Of a DNA stretch of 64,000 nucleotides, positions 1 to 7,775 are shown in pieces (positions within the stretch are counted from its first letter, which is position 1; every line of letters begins with the position of its first letter). Below the pieces are notes generated by a model that saw nothing but the letters and a program-made list of their open reading frames with translations, ran no database searches and was not told the DNA's origin. The DNA comes from Bacillus pumilus (GTDB lineage: Bacteria; Bacillota; Bacilli; Bacillales; Bacillaceae): positions 2,666,001-2,730,000 of the forward strand of contig NZ_CP046128.1 of NCBI RefSeq assembly GCF_038738535.1. Direction: 5' to 3'. Position numbers and translations under genes: made by a program.

Positions 1-248
1 CTTTATTAATATAACATTCTATCAAGATAAAGTCAACAACTTTTTTCTTTATGTTATTTAATAACCGCGCTGTTTTAGCGGCGAATACAAATATAACACC
101 TTTCGAGAGAGGAAACAAGTATTTTTTCTAAATAATTTATTTTTCCTTATCTCTTCCTATATAATCATACAAAAATTGATTGTCACAGGAATTCTCTATT
201 GTTGATCCTGAAGGTCTTTAGTATATTTATAATAGAAGAAAACTAAAT

Positions 249-337
249 AACCGCAGGGGGAGCTTTGTGCTGAGAGTGAACACTCGTTGTTCTGACCCTT
301 TGAACCTGTCAGTTAATACTGAAGTAGGAATGTGGAT
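249..337 (+). promoter_or_regulatory. TPP riboswitch (THI element) upstream of thiT
   Basis: The leader carries the conserved thi-box blocks in order: a CAGGGGGAGC-like segment, GCTGAGA, then GACCCTTTGAACCTG and a GTAGGAATGTGG-like segment. The outer segments ACCGCA and TGTGGAT can pair as P1. It lies about 110 nt before a thiamine transporter gene, which is the usual place for this riboswitch in Bacillus. Binding of thiamine pyrophosphate should lower thiT expression. Confidence 0.93.
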
Positions 338-339
338 TC

Positions 340-380
340 AATTGAATACATGTGGTGTATTCAACTCGATATGTTTTTCT
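340..380 (+). terminator. Possible riboswitch expression-platform hairpin
   Basis: An inverted repeat (TTGAATAC ... GTATTCAA) directly follows the aptamer. A short U-rich stretch (GTTTTTCT) comes about 8 nt after the stem, so it is an imperfect intrinsic terminator. It is the obvious candidate for the switch, but the alternative pairing with the aptamer was not worked out. Confidence 0.45.
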
Positions 381-445
381 ATGAATAACATACTCATCCT
401 TACACGGTCTCTCCTTGCTCAATTCATGAAAAAGGAGATTTTTTT

Positions 446-1021
446 ATGCAGCAATCAAATCAATTGGTACGACTGATGGAAATCGCAATTATGACTTCAC
501 TTGCACTTGTATTAGATTACTTATCAGGTCTCTTTTTAAGAATGCCAAATGGCGGATCTCTTGCGCTGATTATGATACCCGTCATTCTTATGTCTATTAG
601 ATGGGGAATATCAACCGGGTTTATCATTGGTGTGCTTATTGCAGGCCTTCAGCTGATGAATGGCCCTATTATCGCTACACCTGTTCAAGGATTTCTCGAT
701 TATTTCGTCGCATCTGTTGTCATTTCCCTAAGCGGTCTATTTTCTGGGTTGATCAAAAAAGCCATTCAGGATCAAAAGCGAAAGCAGCAATTCTTCTATA
801 TTACCTTATCCGTATTTGTTGCAAGTTTCTTTAGACTGTTGACGTTCTTTATCTCTGGTGTTGTTTTCTTTTCTCATTATGCACCAAAAGGAACTCCAGG
901 TTGGGTTTACTCTTTAATTTATAACAGCACATATATGGTTCCTTCATTTATTATTTGCAGTATCGTTCTTTGCATACTCATACCAAGTGCATCTCGTTTG
1001 GTTTTTCCTCACAAAAAATAA
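446..1021 (+). CDS. thiT: Thiamine ECF transporter S component ThiT (YuaJ)
   Basis: This 191-residue, very hydrophobic protein has about six predicted membrane segments and matches the substrate-binding S component of the energy-coupling-factor thiamine transporter (YuaJ/ThiT family). ThiT binds thiamine in the membrane and works with the shared EcfA/A'/T module, which is encoded elsewhere. The TPP riboswitch upstream supports the substrate. The ATG follows AAAAAGGAGA at a good distance. Family length is about 190 residues, so the gene is complete. Confidence 0.93.
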   Translation: MQQSNQLVRLMEIAIMTSLALVLDYLSGLFLRMPNGGSLALIMIPVILMSIRWGISTGFIIGVLIAGLQLMNGPIIATPVQGFLDYFVASVVISLSGLFSGLIKKAIQDQKRKQQFFYITLSVFVASFFRLLTFFISGVVFFSHYAPKGTPGWVYSLIYNSTYMVPSFIICSIVLCILIPSASRLVFPHKK

Positions 1022-1050
1022 CTGGCTGATTTCAGCTGGTTATTTTTTTA
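1020..1050 (+). terminator. Intrinsic terminator after thiT
   Basis: AACTGGCTGA and TCAGCTGGTT form a short stem followed by a run of seven T. It sits directly on the thiT stop codon. Confidence 0.8.
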
Positions 1051-1113
1051 TGCATAAATTGCCGCTCTATGGAATCTATTAATAGTAGAAGATTTCATAC
1101 TGGAGGTACGCCA

Positions 1114-1302
1114 ATGAACCCTTACTCCATTATGCTGTGCTGTTATATTCTCAGTCTTGCTTATTTTTTGGCAGGTTTCTATGAAGCTTTAAAGATAGCA
1201 GGAATAAAAGGAAAAGTAGAAGCTTCTCCTCTTATCTCTTATATGCTGCTAGCTGTGCTTTTCACTTTTTTCTCTCATTATTATTGGAAGCTGACAATTT
1301 AA
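1114..1302 (+). CDS. Small membrane protein, unknown
   Basis: A 62-residue protein starting MNPYSIMLC at the ATG that follows a clear ribosome site (ACTGGAGGTACGCCA). An in-frame upstream ATG at 1069 lacks such a site. It has two hydrophobic segments (about residues 4-24 and 40-56) joined by a short basic loop. I do not recognise a family. Its 3' end overlaps the 3' end of the convergent acetyltransferase gene by about 40 bp, which is common for small Bacillus genes. Confidence 0.65.
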   Translation: MNPYSIMLCCYILSLAYFLAGFYEALKIAGIKGKVEASPLISYMLLAVLFTFFSHYYWKLTI

Positions 1303-1816
1303 TTCGGTGTAGATGGTCATTTAATACAGGCAGCTCCCACCCATACCCTATTTCATTATACTTCTCGCCAGCCAGCTCGAACTGGCTGGTAACGACAAAA
1401 TGAGGTTGAAGCTTTTGATAAAAATGCTTTGCCGAATTTTGTTCAAATACCCACAGCATTATATTCTGATACCCTTTCTCTATTAAATAACTCACTCCTT
1501 CTGCAATTAAAGCGATACCTGCTCCTGATTTCTGTTTCTCTTCCAATAAATAGATCGCGTAAAGTTCTCCATCATATGTTGAATAGCGCTCATCACGCTG
1601 TTTTCCAAAAGAAGCAAAACCAAATACCCCGTCATCATCTTCTGCGACAAACGTCCCTTCAAGCGACCTTCTTCTCCAGCTCTCTTCTCGATCTTCTATA
1701 TTTAAACCATCCAAATACTCCTGATTAATAATGCCTTGATAAGTCGTCTGCCAGCTCTTCACATGTATTTCGGCAATTTTAGGAATATCTTTTTGTACAG
1801 CATGCCTCACCTTCAT
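1262..1816 (-). CDS. yuaI: GNAT N-acetyltransferase (YuaI type)
   Basis: The protein has the GNAT layout: an N-terminal VRHAVQKDIPKIAEIHVKSW segment, a central strand with YAIYLLEEKQKSGAGIAL (acetyl-CoA pyrophosphate loop, the Q-x-x-G-x-G/A position) and a C-terminal FYQKLQPHF motif. The acceptor is unknown. Start chosen at the ATG at 1816, eight bases after AAGGAG; a GTG nine bases upstream lies within the ribosome site. In B. subtilis yuaI is the last gene of yuaF-yuaG-yuaI; here the SEDS operon separates it from yuaG (floT). Confidence 0.85.
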   Translation of the reverse strand: MKVRHAVQKDIPKIAEIHVKSWQTTYQGIINQEYLDGLNIEDREESWRRRSLEGTFVAEDDDGVFGFASFGKQRDERYSTYDGELYAIYLLEEKQKSGAGIALIAEGVSYLIEKGYQNIMLWVFEQNSAKHFYQKLQPHFVVTSQFELAGEKYNEIGYGWELPVLNDHLHRIKLSASNNNERKK

Positions 1817-1902
1817 CCGCGCCACTCCTTCTCACTGTTTTCACCCTATCTTCATTATGATAAATTCCTATTTCCTAAAATTCAATCAATAAAGGATATT
1901 CG

Positions 1903-1931
1903 TTGACATTTTGTCAACACACCTTTATATT
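1903..1931 (+). promoter_or_regulatory. Sigma-A promoter with palindromic operator for the XRE/SEDS operon
   Basis: TTGACA (1903-1908), a 17-bp spacer and TATATT (1926-1931) make a near-consensus sigma-A promoter. The -35 box lies inside a perfect dyad, TTGACATTTTGTCAA (1903-1917). A second perfect dyad, CTTCTATAGAAG, lies just after the expected start at 1943-1954. The first gene of the operon encodes an HTH protein, so autoregulation is a reasonable inference. Confidence 0.75.
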
Positions 1932-1987
1932 GAGTACGACTTCTTCTATAGAAGAGTTGAAACATCATACAAAGGATGGCGTAAAAG

Positions 1988-2623
1988 ATGGATTTTAAGA
2001 CAACTGAGCTTGGGCCGCTCTTAAAGGAAAAATTGCAACAACGTTCTCTATCTTTAAGAGATCTCAGCACATACACAGGAATTGATAAAGCGACACTGTC
2101 TCGAATCATGAATGGAAAAAGAAAACCAACTTTGAATCACCTGCAGCGGCTTTCAGATTCTCTGAACATATCATTAGATCAACTATTGACTGCTGCAGGG
2201 TTTCCAGTCAAAAGCGAAAAGGTGCACGGTGATACGTTCATTCAAGCGGTAGAAGAGATCGAAAAAATACTGAAAGATCAGGACGTCTACGACGGTACAT
2301 TTAGTCAGACCAAATTGAAACAAAAGTTAAACGAATACGAAGCCTATAGCCAAACAAACGAGGGAAAAGAAACGATCTCGGCAAATTTTGAGAAAAAGAA
2401 GGAGACGCTAAGCGGCGTCGGACCGTTCCTTCAACATTTGAAAAACATGTACAGCTTATTTATGACCGGACGGGGTACTTCTCGAGAATTAATGCTGATG
2501 GGGGGCGCACTCCTTTATTTCATTATGCCTGTTGACTTAATACCAGATTATATTTTTCCGATCGGTTATATTGATGATGCTGCGGCTGTGAAAATTGTCA
2601 TAGACCAGCTGACAAATAGGTAG
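1988..2623 (+). CDS. XRE-family regulator fused to DUF1232 (YkvA-like) domain
   Basis: A 211-residue two-domain protein. Residues about 8-66 are an XRE helix-turn-helix (LSLRDLSTYTG...ATLSRIMNGKRKPT) of the kind found in cI/Cro-like repressors. Residues about 70-150 are charged and probably helical. Residues about 160-210 match DUF1232, with the hallmark hydrophobic stretch FIMPVDLIPDYIFPIGYIDD. DUF1232 proteins are small membrane-associated proteins of unknown role, so this may be a membrane-tethered or membrane-sensing regulator. It is 14 bp upstream of the first SEDS gene and probably controls the operon. Confidence 0.85.
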   Translation: MDFKTTELGPLLKEKLQQRSLSLRDLSTYTGIDKATLSRIMNGKRKPTLNHLQRLSDSLNISLDQLLTAAGFPVKSEKVHGDTFIQAVEEIEKILKDQDVYDGTFSQTKLKQKLNEYEAYSQTNEGKETISANFEKKKETLSGVGPFLQHLKNMYSLFMTGRGTSRELMLMGGALLYFIMPVDLIPDYIFPIGYIDDAAAVKIVIDQLTNR

Positions 2624-2637
2624 CAGGACAAGAAGCT

Positions 2638-3792
2638 ATGAAAAAACAGTACAGCATTGACTTCGCACTTTTACTCACTGTGATTTGTTTATTTGTCATC
2701 AGCCTGATAGCTGTATATAGCGGATCGGGACAGTATGAAACGCAAGATATGTTTTATTTCGTCAAAAGACAAATTTTCTGGTATATCGTCGGTTTCGGCC
2801 TCATGGCAGCTGCTGCATACTTTGATTATGAACTGCTTGAGCGTTTATCTTTTCGGTTATTTGCAGGTGGTATTTTCCTCATTATTCTTGTGCATTTTTT
2901 CGGAACGAGTCAAAACGGATCCCAAAGGTGGATCAGCTTCGGTTCAATCAAAGTTCAGCCATCAGAGTTCATGAAAATTTTTGTAATCCTGCTGCTTGCG
3001 GCTGTCTTGAACCAATACAAGCATCAGCGATTTTCGTTTAAAGAAAGCATCATTCCTACAAGTAAAGTCGTTTGCTGGACCGTTGTCCCTTTTTTCCTCA
3101 TCTTAATTCAGCCTGATTTAGGGACAGCGCTCGTGATATTATCCATCGCCTTTACACTGATGCTTGTGTCAGGGATTTCTAGCAAGATGATGGCCGCATT
3201 AATGGCTACTTTTCTTGCACTTCTTGCATTTTTGGTCTACTTGCACAATGAACACTTTGAGCATTTTACAAAAATCATTAAGCCTCATCAGCTTGATCGC
3301 ATTTATGGCTGGCTCTCTCCTGATGAATTTGATTCAACATACGGGTATCAGCTGAAACAATCGATGCTCGGCATTGGATCAGGTCAATTATCAGGAAGCG
3401 GTTTTACACAGGGGCATCAAGTACAAGGAGGTAATATCCCTGAAGCGCATACGGATTTTATATTTGCCGTCATTGGTGAGGAGTTTGGTTTTATCGGCGC
3501 CTCCCTTTTGATGTGTTTGTACTTAATGATGATTTACCGAATCATTCATGTGGCTATGCATGCTAATACGCTTTATGGATTGTACATATGTGCGGGAGTC
3601 GTTGGGCTGATCGTGTTTCAAGTTTTCCAAAACGTAGGGATGACAGTCGGTTTAATGCCTGTGACGGGACTCGCGCTTCCTTTTATCAGCTATGGGGGCA
3701 GTGCGCTTTTGACCAACATGATCGCCATTGGCCTCGTGTTTAGCGTCAATCTTAGGTCATCATCCTATATGTTTGGGCGCAATTGGAATTGA
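2638..3792 (+). CDS. SEDS-family protein (FtsW/RodA/SpoVE-like), first of a pair
   Basis: A 384-residue polytopic protein with about ten membrane segments and FtsW/RodA/SpoVE family motifs: the RWI...QPSEFMK block, QPDLGTA, and PEAHTDFIFAVIGEE. The Asp of HTDF corresponds to the catalytic Asp described for SEDS peptidoglycan glycosyltransferases, so the protein is likely active on lipid II. The C-terminal signature GLALPFISYGGSALL is intact. No class B penicillin-binding protein partner is adjacent. It is co-transcribed with the XRE/DUF1232 gene and overlaps or abuts the second SEDS gene. Confidence 0.88.
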   Translation: MKKQYSIDFALLLTVICLFVISLIAVYSGSGQYETQDMFYFVKRQIFWYIVGFGLMAAAAYFDYELLERLSFRLFAGGIFLIILVHFFGTSQNGSQRWISFGSIKVQPSEFMKIFVILLLAAVLNQYKHQRFSFKESIIPTSKVVCWTVVPFFLILIQPDLGTALVILSIAFTLMLVSGISSKMMAALMATFLALLAFLVYLHNEHFEHFTKIIKPHQLDRIYGWLSPDEFDSTYGYQLKQSMLGIGSGQLSGSGFTQGHQVQGGNIPEAHTDFIFAVIGEEFGFIGASLLMCLYLMMIYRIIHVAMHANTLYGLYICAGVVGLIVFQVFQNVGMTVGLMPVTGLALPFISYGGSALLTNMIAIGLVFSVNLRSSSYMFGRNWN

Positions 3793-3794
3793 AG

Positions 3795-4916
3795 ATGATG
3801 ACATTTCTTCTATCTCATCTCAAAAGAGTCGACCGCATTCTTGTTGGAACGATTGTGTTCCTCTGTTTATTTGGTTTACTGATGGTTTACAGTGCGAGTT
3901 ATCCTTTAGGAGAAGTGAAGTATGAAAAGGGCAGCTATTTCTTCATCAAACAATGGCAATGGCTCCTGATTGGGGGATTCTTTTTCTTCATTGCCGCTCT
4001 GTTCCCTTATCAGATTTATCGTAAATGGATTCGGTGGCTTGTTATGCTGTCATTGTTATGCCTGATCCTAGTCCTGCTTCCTGGAATCGGTGTTGTCAAA
4101 AACAATTCCCAGCGCTGGGTTCAGTTGGGCTCTCTCATGCTCCAACCTTCTGAAGCTGTGAAACTAGTGATGGTTATCTATTTTGCCTATGTGTACGCGA
4201 AAAAACAGGCGTACATTACATCTTTTAAAAAAGGCGTACTGCCGCCACTCATTCTTTTAGGTCTTGTTTTTTTGTTGATCTTAAAGCAGCCTGATTTAGG
4301 CACAGCTGTGTCTATTTTATTAAGCTGCGGCATCATTTTATTATGCGCTGGGCTGAAAACGCACCATCTCATTTTGCTAGGATCGACTGCGGCAGCAGGT
4401 ATCACTTTTTTTGCAGTGACAGCTCCTTACCGTTTGAAGAGGCTGACTTCTTTTCGTGATCCTTTTCAGTATGAAGATGGAGATGGATATCAGCTGATTC
4501 ATTCGTATCTCGCGATGGATTCAGGCGGGCTGACAGGGAATGGCTTAGGCGGGAGCATTCAAAAGCTAGGCTTTCTTCCTGAAGCCCATACGGATTTTAT
4601 CATGGCCATCATCAGTGAAGAGCTGGGAATCATGGGGATTTTGTTTGTGATTGGTGCATATCTACTCATCATGTCTCGCGCAATGCGAATTGTACAGGCT
4701 TTACATGACCCTTTTGGAAAGCTGTTAACGATTGGGCTTACGTTTCAAATCATGCTCCAAGCAGTCTTTAATTTAGGCGCTGTCTTTGGCCTTCTTCCGA
4801 TCACAGGCATTCCGCTTCCCTTTATTAGCTATGGCGGCTCCTCCCTAGTGTTCATGATGATATCTGCTGGTATTCTCGTGAATCTTTCTTCATATGTAAA
4901 GAGGAATCCATATTAG
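3795..4916 (+). CDS. SEDS-family protein (FtsW/RodA/SpoVE-like), second of a pair
   Basis: A second complete SEDS protein of about 373 residues, with RWVQLGSLMLQPSEAVK, KQPDLGTA, FLPEAHTDFIMAIISEE (putative catalytic Asp present) and GIPLPFISYGGSSLV. ATG codons at 3795 and 3798 follow the preceding stop codon by two to five bases, and the ribosome site is weak, so translational coupling is likely. It is clearly a diverged paralogue, not a recent duplicate, of the gene upstream. The housekeeping FtsW and RodA are expected elsewhere in the genome, so the pair is probably accessory. Confidence 0.87.
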   Translation: MMTFLLSHLKRVDRILVGTIVFLCLFGLLMVYSASYPLGEVKYEKGSYFFIKQWQWLLIGGFFFFIAALFPYQIYRKWIRWLVMLSLLCLILVLLPGIGVVKNNSQRWVQLGSLMLQPSEAVKLVMVIYFAYVYAKKQAYITSFKKGVLPPLILLGLVFLLILKQPDLGTAVSILLSCGIILLCAGLKTHHLILLGSTAAAGITFFAVTAPYRLKRLTSFRDPFQYEDGDGYQLIHSYLAMDSGGLTGNGLGGSIQKLGFLPEAHTDFIMAIISEELGIMGILFVIGAYLLIMSRAMRIVQALHDPFGKLLTIGLTFQIMLQAVFNLGAVFGLLPITGIPLPFISYGGSSLVFMMISAGILVNLSSYVKRNPY

Positions 4917-4927
4917 GCGCATGCCAA

Positions 4928-4960
4928 ATAGACACCTTCTGATGGAAGGTGTCTATTCAT
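4928..4960. terminator. Bidirectional terminator between the SEDS operon and floT
   Basis: ATAGACACCTTC and GAAGGTGTCTAT form a 12-bp stem with a TTTTATTC run on the plus strand. It lies between the two convergent stop codons. Confidence 0.8.
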
Positions 4961-4961
4961 T

Positions 4962-6509
4962 TTATTCTTCTATTTGATGATCAGCGATCTCTTTTTTTCT
5001 TGGCTGTTTGATTTCATTCGTTAGTTCCTGAATGCTTTGCTTCACATTGCCTTTACCGGAAAAGTTCTCAATAATTTCTTTGACATCAATTCCAGAGGAT
5101 GCTTTCAGGCTTTCTTGCAGACTGGACATGAGGTTTGTAGCATAGCCAGTGACTTTATTGGCACCGCTGCCTTCGCCGTTACCTCCCGTATCCACAACAG
5201 TAATTTTATCAATGTTAGAAAGTGGTGCAGATACTTGCTTCGCATATTCAGGAAGCATTTTCACAATCATATCAAGGATCGCTGCCTGACCATACTGTTC
5301 GAATGCTTCAGCGATTTTCTCTTTGGCTTCGGCTTCCGCAAGTCCTTTCAGTCTAATGACTTCTGCTTCGGTTTCCCCTTTCGCACGATCAGCTTCCGCT
5401 TTGGCAAGCCCGTCAATTCGGACTTTCTCAGCTTCTGCCTTTGCCATTGCTTCAATGCTGTATTTCTTGGCATCTGCTTCAGCGAGGCGTTTCGCTTTTT
5501 CCGCCGCAGCTGACTGCTCAACAGCATAACGATCCGCATCTGCTTTCTTTTTCACTTCAGAATCGTATTGACGCTCACGACGCTGGATCTCTTTTTCTTC
5601 TAATTCAATTTGCTTCTGACGTTCAATGATTTTCACTTGCATTTCTTGTTCAGTTACGTGCTGACGGTTACGAGCTGTTTCAAGATCGTACGCTTGGTCG
5701 GCACTTGCTTTCGCTGTATCCTGTTCACGTCTGAATTCTGCTCTTTTCAGCTCATTGATCTTTTCTGCTTCAGCGATTTCAGTAGCACGCTCAAGCTCAG
5801 ATTTCTTCGCATCTTTATCTGCTTCGGCACGTTTGATACGTGTTTCTTTATCTGCTTCAGCTGTTGCAATATCTGCATCGCGTTTCACTTGGGCAATTCT
5901 AGGTTTACCTAGTGATTCTAAATAGCCATTTTTATCACGGACATCTTTGATCGTGAACGACACAATGACGAGGCCCATTTTCGCTAAATCTTGAGAAGCG
6001 ACACGCTGTACTTCTTGAGAAAATTTTTCTCTGTTTTTATAAATCTCTTCGACTGTCATTGATCCTAAGATGGAGCGAAGGTGTCCTTCTAGTACTTCTC
6101 TCGCTTCGTTTTCGCGGTCTTCTTTTGTTTTACCTAAAAATTGCTCTGCTGCAGTAGCAATTTCTTCAATCGATCCGCCAATTTTAATGATGGCCGTTCC
6201 GTCCGCCATGACCGGTACACCTTGTTCGGTATAGACTTCAGGCGTTGAAACATCTAGCTTGCTAGATAGTAAGCTGAGCGGCTCTGCTTGTTGAAAAACA
6301 GGGAGCACAAAGGTACCTCCGCCTCTTACAATCTTAATCTTGTTTCCACCTTCATCCACGTGGACATTTTTACTTCCTAGGTAACTTCCTGTGACAATTA
6401 ACGCTTCATCTGGACCTGCTGTCCGGTATTTCGAAACAAATACACCAATAAGTGCAATAAGAATCACAAGCACAATTCCAATGATAATCAAAATGGTTGT
6501 TCCTGGCAT
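4962..6509 (-). CDS. floT: Flotillin FloT (YuaG)
   Basis: A 515-residue flotillin. An N-terminal hydrophobic segment (about residues 4-26) is followed by the SPFH/PHB domain (about 27-200) and a long Ala/Glu-rich coiled coil (about 200-430) with repeated EAEA/KAEAE units. It scaffolds functional membrane microdomains and affects fluidity, signalling and protein secretion. It is 11 bp downstream of the NfeD-type gene yuaF, as in B. subtilis, and shares its sigma-W promoter. Length matches the family (about 509). Confidence 0.96.
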   Translation of the reverse strand: MPGTTILIIIGIVLVILIALIGVFVSKYRTAGPDEALIVTGSYLGSKNVHVDEGGNKIKIVRGGGTFVLPVFQQAEPLSLLSSKLDVSTPEVYTEQGVPVMADGTAIIKIGGSIEEIATAAEQFLGKTKEDRENEAREVLEGHLRSILGSMTVEEIYKNREKFSQEVQRVASQDLAKMGLVIVSFTIKDVRDKNGYLESLGKPRIAQVKRDADIATAEADKETRIKRAEADKDAKKSELERATEIAEAEKINELKRAEFRREQDTAKASADQAYDLETARNRQHVTEQEMQVKIIERQKQIELEEKEIQRRERQYDSEVKKKADADRYAVEQSAAAEKAKRLAEADAKKYSIEAMAKAEAEKVRIDGLAKAEADRAKGETEAEVIRLKGLAEAEAKEKIAEAFEQYGQAAILDMIVKMLPEYAKQVSAPLSNIDKITVVDTGGNGEGSGANKVTGYATNLMSSLQESLKASSGIDVKEIIENFSGKGNVKQSIQELTNEIKQPRKKEIADHQIEE

Positions 6510-6520
6510 AGCATTCCCTC

Positions 6521-7051
6521 CTAGATTTCTTCATTTGGTATAACTGATAAGACGCCTTTGTTCACTTCGACGACCAGCACCCGGGTTCCATATGGAATCT
6601 CCTCTTCGTCGAAACTGACGGCAGGCTTTGAGATTTTCCCGCTATTACTAATTAACAGCACTTCTCCAAACCCGTCTTTTGGAACAGATACAATGATCTC
6701 CCCAGTTCTTCCTTTTAAGTCGGCCTCTGTATATGAAAGAGATTCTTCAGCAGAGGAAAGCGGGACTAAGACAAATACATTCAAACAGGTCACAAGGACC
6801 ACTGCGAGGATGGCAGATAATACTGCGCCAAGTCCACTCCCTACAATTGCTGTTTTTTCAGAGATAAACCCTCCAGCCGAGAAAAAGGTAAGAAATGCGA
6901 GGATCAATGTTGGTTGAAGGAATGAAACAGGAATCGCTTCAAACAATCCATCAAATACATCGCCGAAAAAGACGAAAACTAGTGTCAGGATTCCTGATAT
7001 CATCAATATGTATAAATACAGCGTCTCAAGCGGCAGCCCGAACACATCCAT
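6521..7051 (-). CDS. yuaF: NfeD-family membrane protein YuaF
   Basis: About 176 residues, with several membrane segments in the first 95 residues and a soluble C-terminal OB-like NfeD domain (about residues 105-175; GRTGEIIVSVPKDGFGEVLL, PYGTRVLVVEV). NfeD proteins pair with flotillins and stomatins, and YuaF is the FloT partner. Start placed at ATG 7051, because a GTG three codons upstream falls inside the purine-rich ribosome site. Confidence 0.92.
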   Translation of the reverse strand: MDVFGLPLETLYLYILMISGILTLVFVFFGDVFDGLFEAIPVSFLQPTLILAFLTFFSAGGFISEKTAIVGSGLGAVLSAILAVVLVTCLNVFVLVPLSSAEESLSYTEADLKGRTGEIIVSVPKDGFGEVLLISNSGKISKPAVSFDEEEIPYGTRVLVVEVNKGVLSVIPNEEI

Positions 7052-7136
7052 CTTCCTCACCCTTTCTTCATGAAATGAACAGCCTTTGTTTCATTTAGAC
7101 CATGCTCACCTCCAATGTATTCCTTCTAACAGGTAA

Positions 7137-7162
7137 TACGAACCACTTTTGTAAAGGTTTCA
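7137..7162 (-). promoter_or_regulatory. Sigma-W promoter for yuaF-floT
   Basis: Reading the minus strand, TGAAAC (7162-7157), a 16-bp spacer and CGTA (7140-7137) match the extracytoplasmic-function sigma-W consensus exactly. The B. subtilis yuaF operon is a known sigma-W target, induced by envelope stress. Confidence 0.9.
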
Positions 7163-7255
7163 AATTTCCTCACAATTCTTCACAGGAATTCCCCGATAGC
7201 TCAAGAATGATTGTCATGTACCACTATGTTAAAATTTGATCTTGAGGTGATGAAA

Positions 7256-7735
7256 ATGAGTTTATTACATGAGGCAAGACAAGAATTGTGGCAAAAGCTG
7301 CAAGGTTTGAACGAAGAACAATTGAATCAAAAATTATCTGATGATACTTGGAGTATTCAAGAGGTGGCAGATCACTTAAAGAAGATGGACCTCATGGCAG
7401 CAAAACATCTAGCTGCTGAGGGAAAAAAAGCACCGATCAAGGAATATGAGCCAAAGCCGGTGGAAATGGCAGAGGACCGTTCTAGAAAAGCCACTGCGCC
7501 TAGTATTGTTGAGCCTGAACGCAAGCATGTGACACCTACACATTTAAAGGATGAGCTCGATACAGCACGTGAACAGCTCAATCAAATTTTATCAACGTTT
7601 ACTGAGGAAGATTTCAAACGTGTCATTGCGCACCCTGTGTTTGAAGAGTTATCCCTTAAGCAATATCTTGATTTTATCGGCGCACACGAAAAACGTCATA
7701 TTCATCAAATCAAAGAAATTAAAGAACAGCTATAA
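7256..7735 (+). CDS. yuaE: DinB-like four-helix protein (YuaE)
   Basis: A 159-residue DinB/YfiT-type protein. The family's metal-binding histidines are visible at VADHLKKM and near the C-terminus (GAHEKRHIHQI). DinB-fold proteins include bacillithiol- and mycothiol-dependent transferases, but the specific reaction here is unknown. The ATG at 7256 is six bases after GAGGTG; an in-frame ATG two codons upstream overlaps that site. Confidence 0.88.
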   Translation: MSLLHEARQELWQKLQGLNEEQLNQKLSDDTWSIQEVADHLKKMDLMAAKHLAAEGKKAPIKEYEPKPVEMAEDRSRKATAPSIVEPERKHVTPTHLKDELDTAREQLNQILSTFTEEDFKRVIAHPVFEELSLKQYLDFIGAHEKRHIHQIKEIKEQL

Positions 7736-7746
7736 GACATAAAGAA

Positions 7747-7770
7747 GACTCCCTTTTGGGAGCCTTTTTT
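7747..7770 (+). terminator. Terminator after yuaE
   Basis: ACTCCC/GGGAG(C) stem with a TTTT loop followed by six T. Confidence 0.8.
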
Positions 7771-7775
7771 CATTG

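Noticed and set aside
1882-2109. Minus-strand frame opposite the XRE-DUF1232 promoter
   Set aside because: Overlaps the promoter and HTH coding region in antisense and has no start signal.
3783-3792. Frameshift joining the two SEDS genes
   Set aside because: Each gene has all family motifs and a complete length, so they are two genes, not one broken gene.
5037-6000. Long open frames on the plus strand opposite floT
   Set aside because: They are antisense shadows of the Ala/Glu-rich coiled coil, have no ribosome sites and give Phe/Ser-rich low-complexity products.
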